Below the pieces are notes generated by a model that did not search any database, was not told where the DNA came from, and was given only the letters and a program-made list of their open reading frames with translations. From contig CM076669.1 of assembly GCA_038496675.1 (NCBI GenBank), forward strand, positions 11,220,722-11,284,721: 64,000 nucleotides of DNA, read 5' to 3'. The position numbers and the translations under genes were made by a program. The stretch comes from Rachycentron canadum (lineage: Eukaryota; Chordata; Actinopteri; Carangiformes; Rachycentridae). Positions 1 through 30,447 of the stretch are shown here, piece after piece. The stretch's first letter is position 1; each line of letters opens with the position of its first letter.

Positions 1-165
1 AATTACTAAGAAGAGACAAAAAGACACATCATAGCAGCAAAAAATGCAAAATGACCACAGAGACACCATGTCTCTCTATCTTTGCAAAAATTTTAGTTGA
101 TTTTCACATTTCACAAATATTATTATTTGTTGCATGCTCCATGTAGTAAAATGTCATTTCTGCAG

Positions 166-3100
166 GTCTTGGCTATGGCACCCAGGTGATAGTGACTCTG
201 CTGAACTTCTACTACATCATTGTTCTGGCCTGGGGGATTTTCTACCTGTCCTTCTCCTTCTCCTGGGACCTGGCCTGGTCATCCTGCAACAACACGTGGA
301 ACACAGGTAACAAGTGTGCATCAAGATACATCAGAGGCTTCCACCAAAGCCTTTGATGCATTTAATAATTCCTCTATTTTGTTTTTTTTTCTCCCAGAAA
401 ACTGTGTGGAGTTTCAGAGGAGAAACACCTCAATCAACCAAACAATCAACCTAAATGCCACCTCTCCTGTCATCGAGTTCTGGGAGTGAGTTGCCATCAT
501 CCTCCTATCTTCCACCTAATGATGTATCACTCATACAATCCTAACAAATATGTGTTTCTCTATTGCCCCTCCAGGAGAAGAGCGCTGAGAATTTCCCCTG
601 GCCTTGACCACATGGGCTCTCTGAACTGGGACCTGGCCCTGTGTCTGTTAATCGCCTGGGTCATGTGCTACTTCTGCATCTGGAAAGGGGTGAAATCCAC
701 AGGAAAGGTGGGTGAGAGATGATTCACAGTCTTATCCTAATCTGCACCAGTGAGAGTGCAAGAGAAAATACCAGGTGACCCTTTTTTTTATCTATTGTAA
801 CAGTTGTAGGACACATTAGTATGAAATCTGGTGTTTATTTTTTCTTTTTGGCCTAAATTTTGTTTGCATATTTAACAACGCTGTGTGTGTGTGTGTGTGT
901 CTGTATAGGTGGTCTACTTCACTGCGACCTTCCCCTATGTTATGCTTATTGTGCTGCTGATCAGAGGACTCACGCTGCCTGGTGCTGGGATTGGCATCCA
1001 GTTCTACCTTTACCCTGACCTAGGACGACTGGCAGACCCACAGGTAGCAAGATCTCACACACACAAGAAAATCTACTGAATTATGTCAATCATGTGTATC
1101 TGGCGTGCTAATATTTTTGGGTAATTCACACAATCCAGCCACAAAATCCCAATGAGGGCTTTTTTTGTGCTCTGCTCCCTGTAAGTGAGGGCACACCAGG
1201 TGCTTGTATCCCATTGGTTCTCTGCTGGGGAGCCTAGTTTCTGCTGGGTCCATCTGCTCTCCATGAAAGAGGCACAGACCGTAGGGATCAAGCCCAGGGC
1301 CAGGACACCACTGGGACTGTAAACATGACCAGGACTGAGCCGCAGACAGTCAACTAACCAGGCCTCTCCCGGATAGGAGAACAAGAGAGTTTTAATTGGC
1401 TATCCTCAGCTCAGACTAGCAAAGGCCCAATCAGAACAGCTCTGACAGAGTCTTCTCAAAGCATTTCATCATTTGTCCTGTTGTCAGTCTCTGTCATTAT
1501 TTTCTCATCTGCTTCTGGTTTAGTCCCGTCTTAGTTCAGGATGTGTGCTTTAGGATGTATTGTCACAAAAAAAATATGTGACTCAGCTTTCCGTTACATA
1601 TCTGGCACCTTCAATATTTATGGAAGCTTGGTTAATCAGTGTTAAGACAAACAAGACCAATAACAGATTTTTAACAGTTTACTATTGTGCAACTGCATTA
1701 GTCAATGATTGTGCACCCAGAAACATGTGAATTCCTTTGGATTGTCTAAACACAGAATAGCACGTTTGTGTATACACATCATCTTACGTGTGAGTGTGTG
1801 CACTTATGCTGCATATGGATATGTATGTAGTTTAGCACCACTGTAAATTTCAGCAGCTTTTTAAAAAAATCTTTTTAAATGCTTCTTCTGTGTTAGGTGT
1901 GGATGGATGCGGGCACCCAGATCTTCTTCTCCTATGCCATCTGCTTAGGTTCGCTGACAGCACTGGGCAGCTACAACAAATACAACAATAACTGTTACAA
2001 GTATGTATGCAATGTCCCGTTTGAGTACATCCTCTAATACACAGGAGATTATTTTTTTAAAAATCACAGTAGATGTTATCCCATTTTGAAACTTCAATTT
2101 TTGCACAATATTTCTTTTATCCTCAAAACACCATCATCTTCTGCAGAATTATACTGAAAATGTAATCAAATTTACAATTGCATCGTCTATGGGTTACAGT
2201 GTATTTGTTCCACTGCTGTAAAAATAAAAAAAAATCTGCTCTCTGTTGCAGGGATTGCCTGTCATTGTGCTTCTTGAACAGCGGCACCAGTTTTGTGGCA
2301 GGCTTTGCAATCTTCTCCATCCTGGGCTTCATGTCATATGAACAGAATGTTCCCATCTCAGAAGTAGCAGAATCTGGTGAGGTTTGCATAAACTAAGGAA
2401 TAGACATAATGATCTGTTCTTATATGTGAGGCCAGAATTTGTTTTTGTCAGTTTGAGTTTTTAGTTTAAGTTCTCTCTCTGTAGGTCCTGGCCTTGCCTT
2501 CATAGCTTACCCCCGTGCTGTGTCCATGATGCCCTTCTCCCCTCTGTGGGCCGCCCTCTTCTTCATCATGATTGTTTTTCTGGGGCTGGACAGCCAGGTA
2601 GAAAGTCCTATGCTACTTATAGTTAATAAGTGCTGCTGTCAGAGCAAGGATTAATGAACCAAAACTGTTCACCTGCATTCTTTTCCTTCTCTCTCTCCAC
2701 TCTTTCTCTTCAGTTTGTGTGTGTCGAGAGCCTTGTGACGGCAATAGTTGACATGTACCCCGCTGTGTTCCGCCGAAAAAACCGCAGGGAGCTCTTCCTG
2801 TTAGGTGTCGTCCTCTTCTCCTTCCTCATGGGCCTCATCATGCTGATGGAGGTAGGGGGGTAACACTCTGGGACCACACACACAGATGCAGGCTGTACAC
2901 ACACAGATGCATGCACGGAGTCAAAGCTGCAAGCCTAAACTTAGGTTTTACTGGGTGATAACAGTTTTCATAACAAAGGTTTTGCATATTCATTGTCTGA
3001 AAATGTTTCATCTTAATACCTAAGGCGTTAATAACTATTTATTATATTTTTCCTAACATGATGAAATTGCTTCCTAAACAGCACTGAGATAATGTGAAAT

Positions 3101-5032
3101 TAAATATCTCCTCTGAGATGAATGAAATATGTTACACACATACATATGCACTCCAAATCAGGATGTTGCTCGAGGAGGGGGATAAACCAGGTCAGGATGT
3201 TTTGTTATGTTGAAATAAATTCTATTATGGAGTCCAACATGGTTGACATGGTTTCACCTCTGCACAGCTGGAAACATGAATGCTCTGCAGAGGTGTCAAC
3301 AAGTCATCATTTTGTAAGTACAAGCAAGTCAAAGGTTTTGTGCAACACATCTCAGGTAAGTCTCAAGCATCGTTATGCAGTGCCTCCAGTCATAAATCCT
3401 GTCTGAAGTCTCCATATGTTGAGCTTCAGTGATTCAAGTCTCTTTTATAACCTCTGTATAATAGGCATGTAAAATCTGTACTTTAAAGTACAGTAAAAAA
3501 AATGCCACAAATTATCCACAATACCGTGTAAACATATAATCTAGACTCTGTTTATGCTAAAAAAAAACAAAAAAACGAAAAAAAACTACACATCCACGCA
3601 CACATCCAAAGTAGTAGTCATTGCAAATGAGGTAATGTTGCCTAAATGTGCAGCACAATGCAGTTTGGTGCTTTTTTGTCATCATTGTTTGACACAGATT
3701 GGCTGTACTCCATCCACGCTTTGCTTTATCAGCTGCCCTCTGTCAGTGTCTCTAGTTAGTCTGACAACAGTGCACAAACTGATTTTTCTCTCCTAAGTCA
3801 AACTCATACTAGACAAGTTGAAGAATTTTAGATTTTAGTTTTTTTTCTGTTGCAGTCAGAAAACCCATAACTTCATTCCTTTTTGTAGTGTGTTCACATT
3901 AACAATGGATTTCATTTTATTTCCTCTATACATTTCTTCTTTCCCATTTCTCTGTTGGTTGTTGGTAGAAATTTAAATTACAGAGCATAAACTGAACTAA
4001 ATTTACTTCATTAGTTTATTTAATGAACTGCTAGTCTGCTTTGTGTGAAAAGAAATGGATTAAGTAGAACGGGTTAATTATTATTCAATATTTCTATCTC
4101 TCTCTCTCTGTAGGGGGGCATGTACGTCTTCCAGCTCTTTGATTACTATGCAGCCAGTGGCATGTGTCTTCTCTTCATGTCCATCTTTGAGACTGTCTGC
4201 ATTGCATGGGTCTATGGTAAGCTGATACCCTGACTGTTTTTGTGTATGCTTTTTTTTAAATTAATGTAGAGTGTTAAGGTGCATTCATATTACAAATGTC
4301 TTTATTCTTTTTTCAGGTGCAGATCGCTTTTATGACAACATTGAAGACATGATTGGCTACCGCCCAGGACCGTACATCAAGTACTGTTGGTTGTTCTTCA
4401 CCCCAGCCACATGCATTGTGAGTATCAACAAACTAATGAAGTCGCCTGTCCTGGCTTTTTGAAGATGACAGAGGCTTACCACAACTGAGACCCTCTCTCA
4501 TCTCCTCTTGTAGAAATCAGTTGCTTGTTCTTCACCCATAGTAAAAAAGTGCTTGTTTTTCCAGGGTACCTTTGCCTTCTCCCTCATCAAATACACACCT
4601 CTGAAGTACAATAATGAATATGTGTACCCATGGTGGGGCTATGTCATCGGCTGGCTGCTTGCTCTCTCCTCCATGGTCTGCATCCCCCTCTGGATGGTGT
4701 ACAAGATCAGCACTACCGAGGGGACATTCAGAGAGGTACTCATCAAGAGCTAACGTTTTAGGGGTCAGACCCATAGTATTGTCGTGGTCTTGTATCAGTC
4801 AGATTTTGTGTGCAACCCTTCTGACCCTGTTCTTTACTTGAATAGAACTAAGAACCCATTAAACCTTTTATTTTATTTACAGCGCATCCAGCTGCTCATC
4901 ACGCCATCTGATGATTTACCCAAAACCAAGAGGGAGCAGGAGAGGTTACTGGCCATCTTTGCCCCTGAGGGAGATGCCACCATGTCTAGAAATGGCTACT
5001 TTCCAGTGTTAGAGAAAGACTCCAATGTATGA
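166..5032 (+). CDS. slc6a13: Sodium/chloride-dependent GABA transporter, GAT2/BGT1 type (3' 12 coding exons; 5' end outside window)
   Basis: SLC6 transporter that imports GABA, and in this subgroup taurine or betaine, with Na+ and Cl- across the plasma membrane. Exons: 166-306, 398-485, 575-707, 909-1043, 1897-2000, 2252-2376, 2485-2597, 2714-2851, 4114-4216, 4317-4417, 4565-4735, 4883-5032. All introns are GT-AG and the phases close, giving 499 complete codons before TGA. The family is about 600 aa, so roughly the first 100 residues (TM1-2 and part of TM3) lie upstream. Visible landmarks are TM3 (LLNFYYIIVLAW), extracellular loop 2 with four N-glycosylation sequons (NNT, NTS, NQT, NAT) and two cysteines, then AGTQIFFSYAICLG, YEQNVPISEVAESGPGLAF, GLDSQFVCVESLVTA and RFYDNIEDMIGYRP. 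The motifs SPVIEFWERR and CLGSLTALGSYNKYNNNCY favour SLC6A13 over SLC6A1 or SLC6A11. SLC6A12 or a fish-specific paralogue cannot be excluded. The C-tail ends in KDSNV and lacks the PDZ ending typical of GAT1. Confidence 0.9.
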
Positions 5033-5912
5033 AGCCCCAGTGGTGATGTGTATGAGAGAGGCATGTGGGTTTTGGTTCCATTACTGACTTGCTGCAAACC
5101 CTTCCTCCACCCCAACGATCACTACAGGGAAACATACAATGAACATCATCTACTTTAGCACATAACATTTATGGAGGACTCAGGAGAATATAAGCCTACA
5201 GTGTTTGGTTTGACAGCACCTGTACATTTCAGGGATGGCAGGAATGTGATAAAAGAAGGCTAAAGAAAAATAAATTAAAAAGTAGTTTGGCATTTATTGG
5301 ATTACTTCGAGGTTTTAAAGGGGACAAGGACTTTTTTTTCAGGGAAAAGGTAATTTGCTCTACTCAAACTGAAATCCATTAATATGTTGGCATATATTGT
5401 TCAGCTCTGCATTTCACAGATGATGTAAATACAGTAAACCAAGATCGCCCGAAATTTGATGCATTGTTCTGAAAAATATCACAAAAGAGGTTATTGGCAT
5501 GTTTCATTTAAAATGGATGAATGAATTTTGTGCAAATGTGTATGATGGCAAATTCAGTAAGAGTACAGATTAACCATTTGTTACCACTGAAAAGTGGGCT
5601 ACAAGTCTCCTTGCGTATCTGACATTTCTACATGGCTACTTAGTCATACTTGTATCATATATTGTATTATCATAACTGATTGGGGGAATTTTCCTTCTTG
5701 TAATAAAATGTTATATTTTACATGAATAGACTGTGAAGATATAGGATGTCAGTGGGAATTATAATTATAATACTGAAGCAGTGTAGTAGTTTAAGGACTA
5801 ACATAGTACAAACAATGTAGCTTCATATTTTGTACTGTAACATAATATGACTGTACAAATAAATGTGAATCTTAAGTACATTTTTCAATAAACATGCTAA
5901 TTTTAAAGTTGT
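5033..5912 (+). other. slc6a13: 3' UTR of slc6a13-like gene with three poly(A) signals
   Basis: AT-rich sequence after the TGA. AATAAA occurs at 5702-5707, 5858-5863 and 5887-5892; the last is followed within about 20 bases by a T/G-rich stretch and is the likeliest final cleavage signal. The 3' end is inferred, not observed. Confidence 0.6.
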
Positions 5913-6640
5913 ATACCTGAACAATTTTACTGCTGTGTTATTGTGATTTCTTCTGTCATGGAAAAAAAAAACATTGCTGAAGTTATTGTTCAAAATTTAA
6001 CTGTAGGCAAAGGCAAGTGAAAGACACAGGCATTTACTTGGCAGGGAGGCTCTAAAACTTTCAACTTTCTTTTTTTTCTTCAAGTTACATTACAGGAAGT
6101 GCAGGACAACAATAGGTCTGTCTATCACTTCCAGTGTCACTTTTAATATGTTAATATAAAAATATGGAGTGCTCCTTTAACTTTATTTATCATTATTCAT
6201 ATCAACTTATCATTATTTATTCATAATTGCTCACAGTTTGTTTTCATCATTGATTGTAAGACAAAAGTTTAGTTTGTATAATGTGTCTACTGCAGACCTG
6301 CCACCCTAATAAGACTTCCAGGCTGTCCTCAACAAAATGCAGAAATTAATCATTTTACTGTTGCACAGTAAGAAATAATGTCTCATGTGATTAGGAAAAT
6401 CATGTCAAATAATGGGACACATAGGAGGAAAACTATAGCTTGGTCTGTTGAAAAATTCTGTATGAAATGTGATTATTACACATTGCGCTTGTGCTAAAAG
6501 TGTCAAATGCTTCTGGTTGGACAAACAGGTTGCTCAGACATCTAAAATGCTGTGTAGCCACAATGATGGGGCAATTTTGGAGCATTTTTCTAGAATAAGT
6601 TTACCACTAGGTGTCATGCTACGCCTTTGCTGCCAGTGCG
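5913..6640. other. Short intergenic spacer between slc6a13-like and usp15
   Basis: About 0.7 kb of AT-rich sequence separates the last poly(A) signal from the GC-rich usp15 promoter. No coding exon, RNA gene or clear repeat was seen. The two genes are tandem and closely packed. Confidence 0.5.
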
Positions 6641-6731
6641 CTTCTGATTGGCTGGGACAGCGGCGTCACCTCTACGTGCCTCGGTGACGCCCCTGCTTTC
6701 CCACCATGCAGCGGGTGATGTCTGAGGAAAG
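6641..6731 (+). promoter_or_regulatory. usp15: TATA-less usp15 promoter and 5' UTR with inverted CCAAT box and YY1-like start element
   Basis: An inverted CCAAT box (GATTGGCTG, ATTGG at 6647-6651) precedes a GC-rich stretch with two CRE-like half sites (CGTCACC near 6664 and GTGACGCC near 6684). The initiator ATG lies inside AAAGATGGCGGA, a close match to the YY1 element that often covers the start of TATA-less housekeeping genes. No TATA box was seen. An upstream ATG at 6706 begins a 28-codon out-of-frame uORF that overlaps the start and ends at 6792; it matters only if transcription starts upstream of it. Confidence 0.6.
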
Positions 6732-25284
<18,553 letters not shown>

Positions 25285-27685
25285 AGCTGATACGGAGGAC
25301 ACGGATAAATGGGGAGAGAGACAGGGATCTTTCCATCCAAAGCCATATCGACACACAGCATGGCAGCGGGCGCCACCAGTCCCACTCAGCGGCTTGGACT
25401 CGGCTGCTCGACAGGCAGAGCCACTGTAGGGATGACGGCTTTTAGGTCAGGAAGCTGCTGCGGTACGCAACTCTAAGAAATCAGAGCCCTCCTCTGTGGT
25501 TTGTGTGTGTGTGCGTGTGTGTGCAAAGTGTGTGTGAGCGTGTCGCCATGTCCATTCGTTAAGGATTTGCTCACTGAACGACATCGGGTATTGATTTTTG
25601 AGGCTTCACAGTACGATAGTGTAGCGCTTTGAATATCCTTATGCTTTTTGTTTTCCTGTTTTATTTTTATATATTTTTGAGAGCAATGCATTGTTGGCAT
25701 ATCGTTTTAGTACCAGTTAGATATTTTGTAAATATTTTAAACACTGAATCATATTGGGTTTTCATGATGCGCTGAAACATTTTGAACTTGCACAATCACC
25801 AACCATCCAATTTTTTTTAATGTACTTTTGCCAGACATACTGCAGGTGTTTAACAATGACGTTGTCTCTCAGCGGGTTTCCTCACATAAAAAACTTAGGA
25901 AGCTGCCTTCAGCCAATGATGAGACACATCCACAGTCTAGACATAATATAGGGAGGTGATGCCCGTAGTTGTGTGGTTTTATAGTGTCAAACAGCCAAAC
26001 TGTCCTAGCTTTGTACTGCTGCTACTGCTGTTGATCTTGCATTTTTTGACAGGTTACTAATATATTGGAATGAACCTTAGTGAGTTAAGGTCCTGCTCTT
26101 GCTGTCTCTCTCTGGTCATTTATATTTCATGCAACCTACAACAGAAAGCAGGGTTGTGATATTATCCAGCTGACTTTGCAGAATAACCAGACAGATTCTA
26201 TATGGGCATCTATTAGCTGCAAAAGTGAATCAGGAGATGATGTTTCAGCTCCTACTGTTGAAACTTTGTCTTAATAAACTCAAGTACCTGTTTAAAAGTT
26301 AGCTGGCAGACACAAATGTTCCCCTCCCTCTTGAGTCCTACTTGGTAGGAGGTGTTTAAAGCTTTACCACGGCACTGCACTCGTCCTCTTCTTCATATCG
26401 GAGGTGCTGCGAGATTAGGATCATGGGTGATTTCGCTTACATCGGATGCATCGTCTCTTGTTTGGATCACCTCAGCCTTAACTCTTAATCTCAGACCAGT
26501 CGCCTCTTCTTCGCACATCACTATCACGCCGTCTTTCTTGCATGTCCTATTACACATACACTAACACTCTAGTATGAATGTCCATATTTACTTGTCATAT
26601 TATAGCCACGTCATCTAAAAACAACTTTTTTTTAAACCCACAAGAGGGCCAGAATGTATGCTGAATAGAATGAACACTGACCAGATGTATGTGGTTGGTG
26701 CCTTTTGATTCTCTGTAGGGCCAGAATTGGTTTTTTCCCCTTCTTTTCAGTTTTTTCATGGCTCCCTTTCTTGGTTTGGTTTAATGTGATGGTAATGGAT
26801 TTCCTCACCTTTGATACTAGCCGTATGAATTCTTGGGTACTGCTGAATGCGTCTTTTTCCAGAGGGCTGGGGTGGGGGGGTGGGGTGGGGGGGGGGTTGT
26901 GCTTCTTTGAGGATGGGTAAGACAGGGAGCAGGGAGGGGAGACAAAGTGGAAACTGTGGGGTGAGCCTGCCTAAAAGGCCTTTCAGCTTCTGGGATCATG
27001 ATACAGTGAAAATATTTTGTGGCAGATTGTTGCAGGATATTCCTCCATCAGTGTAACTCATGATAAAACTATTCTCCATGGTGGAGTGTTATGTTTTCTT
27101 TTTCTACCTGTTCTTTCCATTGTAAACAACATTAGCGTACCTGTTGTTGCCTCACAATATTAGATGTGTACCATGCCTTTATGAGCATCTCTGTGCTTTG
27201 ACTTCAGTGGGCTTCATCGCCACAGCGCTGCCTTGCTTTTTGGGCGGCTCACCCCATCCTGACTGAGTGAGATGTGATTGCTACTATAGGCTTATACAAT
27301 ACTGTACATAAGAGTTCACTCTGTGAGTGCACATTTGATAAAGTTTATTTATTTATATGTAAGCATTTAATAATAAACAGACAATATATTTAAAATCTTG
27401 GCAAGACCCGAAGTATCGGGGGAAATGTGGCTCCAGTCCACACATACACACCAGTTTGCAAAGTCTTGCCTGCGCTCTTGTCAGGGAGGGAATATTTTTT
27501 AAAAAAAAAAGGATGCTTCTGTTGTTTTGGGACTTTTTTTGTAAAAAATAATCCAGACATCCTTGCATGAGATAATGGGGGTTTCCAGGTTTGGCTGCAC
27601 TTGAGTTCACTTGGGTTTACATTTGAAATGTGCATGTGTATTTATACACAATCTTCAATAAAGTTGTGTAAAGCTTCTTGTGGGT
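25285..27685 (+). other. usp15: usp15 3' UTR with proximal and distal poly(A) signals
   Basis: Sequence after the TAA shows AATAAA at 26273-26278 and 27657-27662. The distal signal is followed by a GT-rich stretch (AAGTTGTGTAAAG) and then TGTGGGTCC, a good downstream element. Use of both would give 3' UTRs of about 1.0 and 2.4 kb. Several short open frames here are not coding. Confidence 0.65.
26867..26896 (+). other. G-run cluster (potential G-quadruplex) in distal usp15 3' UTR
   Basis: Six or more runs of three or more G in about 30 bases, on the transcribed sense, lie between the two candidate poly(A) sites. The sequence fits the G3+ loop rule for an RNA quadruplex. Confidence 0.6.
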
Positions 27686-28100
27686 CCTGCTCTGGTTTTC
27701 TCCCATTCTGTCTCTGGTGTGTGTGCATGTGTGGTGACTCCCACCACTGTCCCTGATGTCTTTTACTGTTCATTTTCCATAAATAATGGAAGATAGACTT
27801 ATTAGTTCTCTCTGACTCACAGAAAGACATAAAGCAGCTTCTGATCAGTATCAAACCTAAAAAGAAATTAAATTTGCATTTGTTTTGGGCTGTGTGATCA
27901 GTATTTTAGTGTAAAACAAACTATAAAAGCTCAATATGTCCAGTTGTGTAGTTTATCATCATCTTGAAAAACATGAGCAGAGCTTGGTCTCAGCAGTCAC
28001 ACATTTCACTAGTAACTATAAAGAATAGATGTAAAGCAGCTCTCAGCATCTGAACCATGGATAAGTTAAGAATCTAAATGAGGCTCGTAGTTGGCCTCCA
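27686..28100. other. Spacer between usp15 3' end and the let-7i locus
   Basis: AT-rich, no exon or repeat recognised. It separates the distal usp15 poly(A) signal from the next GC-rich block. Confidence 0.5.
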
Positions 28101-28129
28101 TTTTCTCCTCCTCTATCCCAGTGAATGCA

Positions 28130-28346
28130 GCTGCGGCTGACGTGAGAGCAGGAACACGGTGTTCTCTCCGGGTTCTGACGGGTTCCCTGCCCGCTCACAG
28201 CTGGGAGGTTCCCCCGAGCAGCTCAGCCTTCTGACCAATAGGAGGCGGGAGCAGGCGGACGGGCCGTGTGCAGAACAGTGGCTCACTCCTGAGAGAAAAC
28301 GAGAGACCAGAGTGACACAGACATCAGTCTCCCCTCAAACAGGAAG
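28130..28346 (+). promoter_or_regulatory. Candidate promoter and first exon of the let-7i primary transcript
   Basis: A GC-rich island in AT-rich surroundings holds a CCAAT box (28235-28239, GACCAATAGG) next to a GC/E2F-like box (GGAGGCGGGA). About 100 bases downstream is a strong splice donor, AGGAAG|GTGAGG, with GT at 28347. No coding potential continues across it. A noncoding first exon for the let-7i host RNA is the simplest reading; a transcript of unknown function is the alternative. Confidence 0.4.
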
Positions 28347-28347
28347 G

Positions 28348-28920
28348 TGAGGACAGAAGTCCCCATGTTGAACATCACTGCAGACACGAGCCTTCATGAT
28401 CTGCAGCTGGGAAAAAAAGACATTTAAATTTGCTTTAAAGACAAATGTCAAAACCAGGTTCCATATTTTATAAGTTAGGCTTTGTGGATTTTCTAATTTA
28501 TAAAACAAATTAAAATATCTAAATTATTGCGCTGACATAAAATAAAATAAAAATAAACCGCGATTGCAAAATTTCACATCGGGATCTGTGAAAATGTTCT
28601 CAAAAACAATTTCTGCCATTGAAATCCAGGAAAGCCATGGCTTTAAAACTTATTTGACTATTTGTCACCTTTTCAAATTTAAATGACAAAAACTTTAAGA
28701 TAAAACGTGTGTGTTTGCAAGTTTACATACTTCTTTAATATTATCCCATAGACACGTTTCCATTTCTCTGGTGAAAAGGCAAAAGTAATCTTATGTTATT
28801 ATTTTTTTCAAACAGGTAACATGTAGGAAGGCTCCAGCACATTAATTAACCACCTGTATATCACTTTTTAAAATATAACAGTATAAGATAAGATAATAAG
28901 ATGTAATAATAGGAACTTTT
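28348..28920. other. AT-rich stretch between candidate first exon and repeat
   Basis: About 570 bases of AT-rich DNA. No exon, RNA or repeat family recognised. Confidence 0.4.
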
Positions 28921-29150
28921 TCAAGTCAAATTGTATTTATATAGCGGCAACTCATAACAAAGTCACCTCAAAGCACTTTACATATAGAGCGGGTCTAGAC
29001 CAAACTCTTCATAAGATGATTTAATTGTTCCCAACAAATCCCACCACGAGCTCTGCGACGGTGACGAGGCGGAAACCTGGAGCAGAACCAGAATCAGGGG
29101 TGGGCGGCCGCCTGCCTCGACCGGTTGGATCGAGAGAGAGAGAGCAAGAG
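28921..29150 (+). repeat. Dispersed teleost repeat (TTGTATTTATATAGCG ... CGACCGGTTGG family)
   Basis: Landmarks in order are TTGTATTTATATAGCGGC, CACCTCAAAGCACTTTACAT, a CCCAACAAATCCCACCACGA block, GGAAACCTGGAGCAGAACCA and GGGCGGCCGCCTGCCTCGAC followed by CGGTTGG. This order is shared by a very common interspersed repeat in spiny-rayed fish. The copy is slightly shortened in the middle. Its GC-rich 3' part explains the open frame that starts near 29025. Confidence 0.75.
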
Positions 29151-30364
29151 AAAAGAGCACGGCGGAATACGAGCGCAACTCTCTCTCTCTCTCACTCTCC
29201 TCCTGACTGCAGCCAGCCGGTGGCGCCCTCGGACAGTTTCTCCGCTCCGTCGGTGTTGGGGGGGAAAAAAAAAAAAAAAAAAAAAACCCCGTCAGAGTGG
29301 GACCTCTGCTTTTTCCTCTGATCTCTGCGCGCGCCTACACCCGTCCTGACGTTCCCCGCGAATTTTATCCACGCCGCTCCGCCGGATCCACTCATTTCCA
29401 CACCTACCTGACATGCGGCATCTGCAGGGACGAAAGAGGACCCGGAGAAAACCGCTCATCACCTCGTTGTGGATTTGTTCACACGTTTTTGCGTTTGAAA
29501 CCGAGTGGATTTGATACCGGGGCAACTTTCTTTCTCTCTCTCTCTCTCTTTCCCCGACGCAGAGGCAAAGAGACAATAGATTATAAAACAGACTGCTGCA
29601 GTTCAGCTGCAAGGTGAAGGACTGAGAGGAGTCGATGAGGGATTTTCTTTTCTTCTTTTTTTTTTTTTTTTTTTTTCCTTTTTTGCATTTTCTCATTCCC
29701 ATTAGAAAAACTGCGGTAATGTGAAAATTGAGCTGTGCGATAGTCCGACACTTTGGTCTATTATTCTTCTGTCGTGGCGCCAACAAAATGCTCCAATAAC
29801 CACTGTTTTTCTTCTTATGTCTTTGAGTTTAAATGGTAAATCATGTGACTGGTGATATTATGCACGTGCAAATGAATGGTTTGAAGTGAGGAGCAGAGCT
29901 TTCCTCTTAACGCTGAACCTACAGATAATAAATACTTGAATATTATCATTCAATCAGTTTTAATCTCACTTTTATTTAGGTCAATAATAAAAACACAATC
30001 CACTTTTTTTTTTGTGTGTGTTCTGACAAATCCATGAATGTCGGCTCCGCTCCTCCGATTAAACCCAGGGAGGGCTCCGCGGTCCTCACCTGCCATGTGT
30101 CATTTTCACCGAGGTCATCTGAGGAGAGCAGCGGGTGCAGGAAACACGAGGAAAGGTGCAGGAGGTGTTTTTTTTTTTCTTCCAGTCGATGCTTTGGGTG
30201 GGGTTTTTGTCTCGCTTTATTGCGGCCACGTTTCGCGCGCACGCCATTTTCCCCGTGCGCTTTTACGCACAGCGACACTGACTGAATGGAGATTACGGCT
30301 GGAACTGGGGCGAGGAGACCCTAAAGAGGACAAAAGAAGAGAAGCGGCACCCGGGGGCCAAGCG
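29151..30364 (+). promoter_or_regulatory. CpG-rich block upstream of let-7i
   Basis: Frequent CpG (GCGCGCGCC near 29328, CCCCGCGAA near 29355, CGTTTCGCGCGCACGCC near 30229) contrasts with CpG-poor flanks. It also has poly(A) at about 29263-29286 and poly(T) at about 29647-29676. No protein exon with conserved content was found on either strand. It probably works as a promoter or regulatory island for let-7i. Confidence 0.45.
30231..30252 (+). promoter_or_regulatory. E2F consensus followed by YY1-like site, about 115 bp upstream of let-7i
   Basis: TTTCGCGC at 30231-30238 is a full E2F consensus match. CGCCATTTTCC immediately downstream is, in reverse complement, a YY1-like AAAATGGCG element. 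Binding is inference. Confidence 0.35.
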
Positions 30365-30369
30365 CTGGC

Positions 30370-30391
30370 TGAGGTAGTAGTTTGTGCTGTT
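30370..30391 (+). ncRNA. let-7i: Mature let-7i-5p
   Basis: 22 nt from the T before GAGGTAG to GCTGTT. By recall it is identical to the vertebrate let-7i guide strand. Its seed recognises CTACCTC in targets. Confidence 0.95.
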
Positions 30392-30425
30392 GGTCGGGTT
30401 GTCATATTACCCCTTGTGGAGATGA

Positions 30426-30447
30426 CTGCGCAATCTACTGCCTTGCC
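30426..30447 (+). ncRNA. let-7i: Predicted let-7i-3p (star strand)
   Basis: Begins CTGCGCAA and ends CCTTGCC. It differs from the human star strand at the base after CTGCGCAA (T here, G in human) and at the last base. Ends are set by analogy. Confidence 0.8.
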
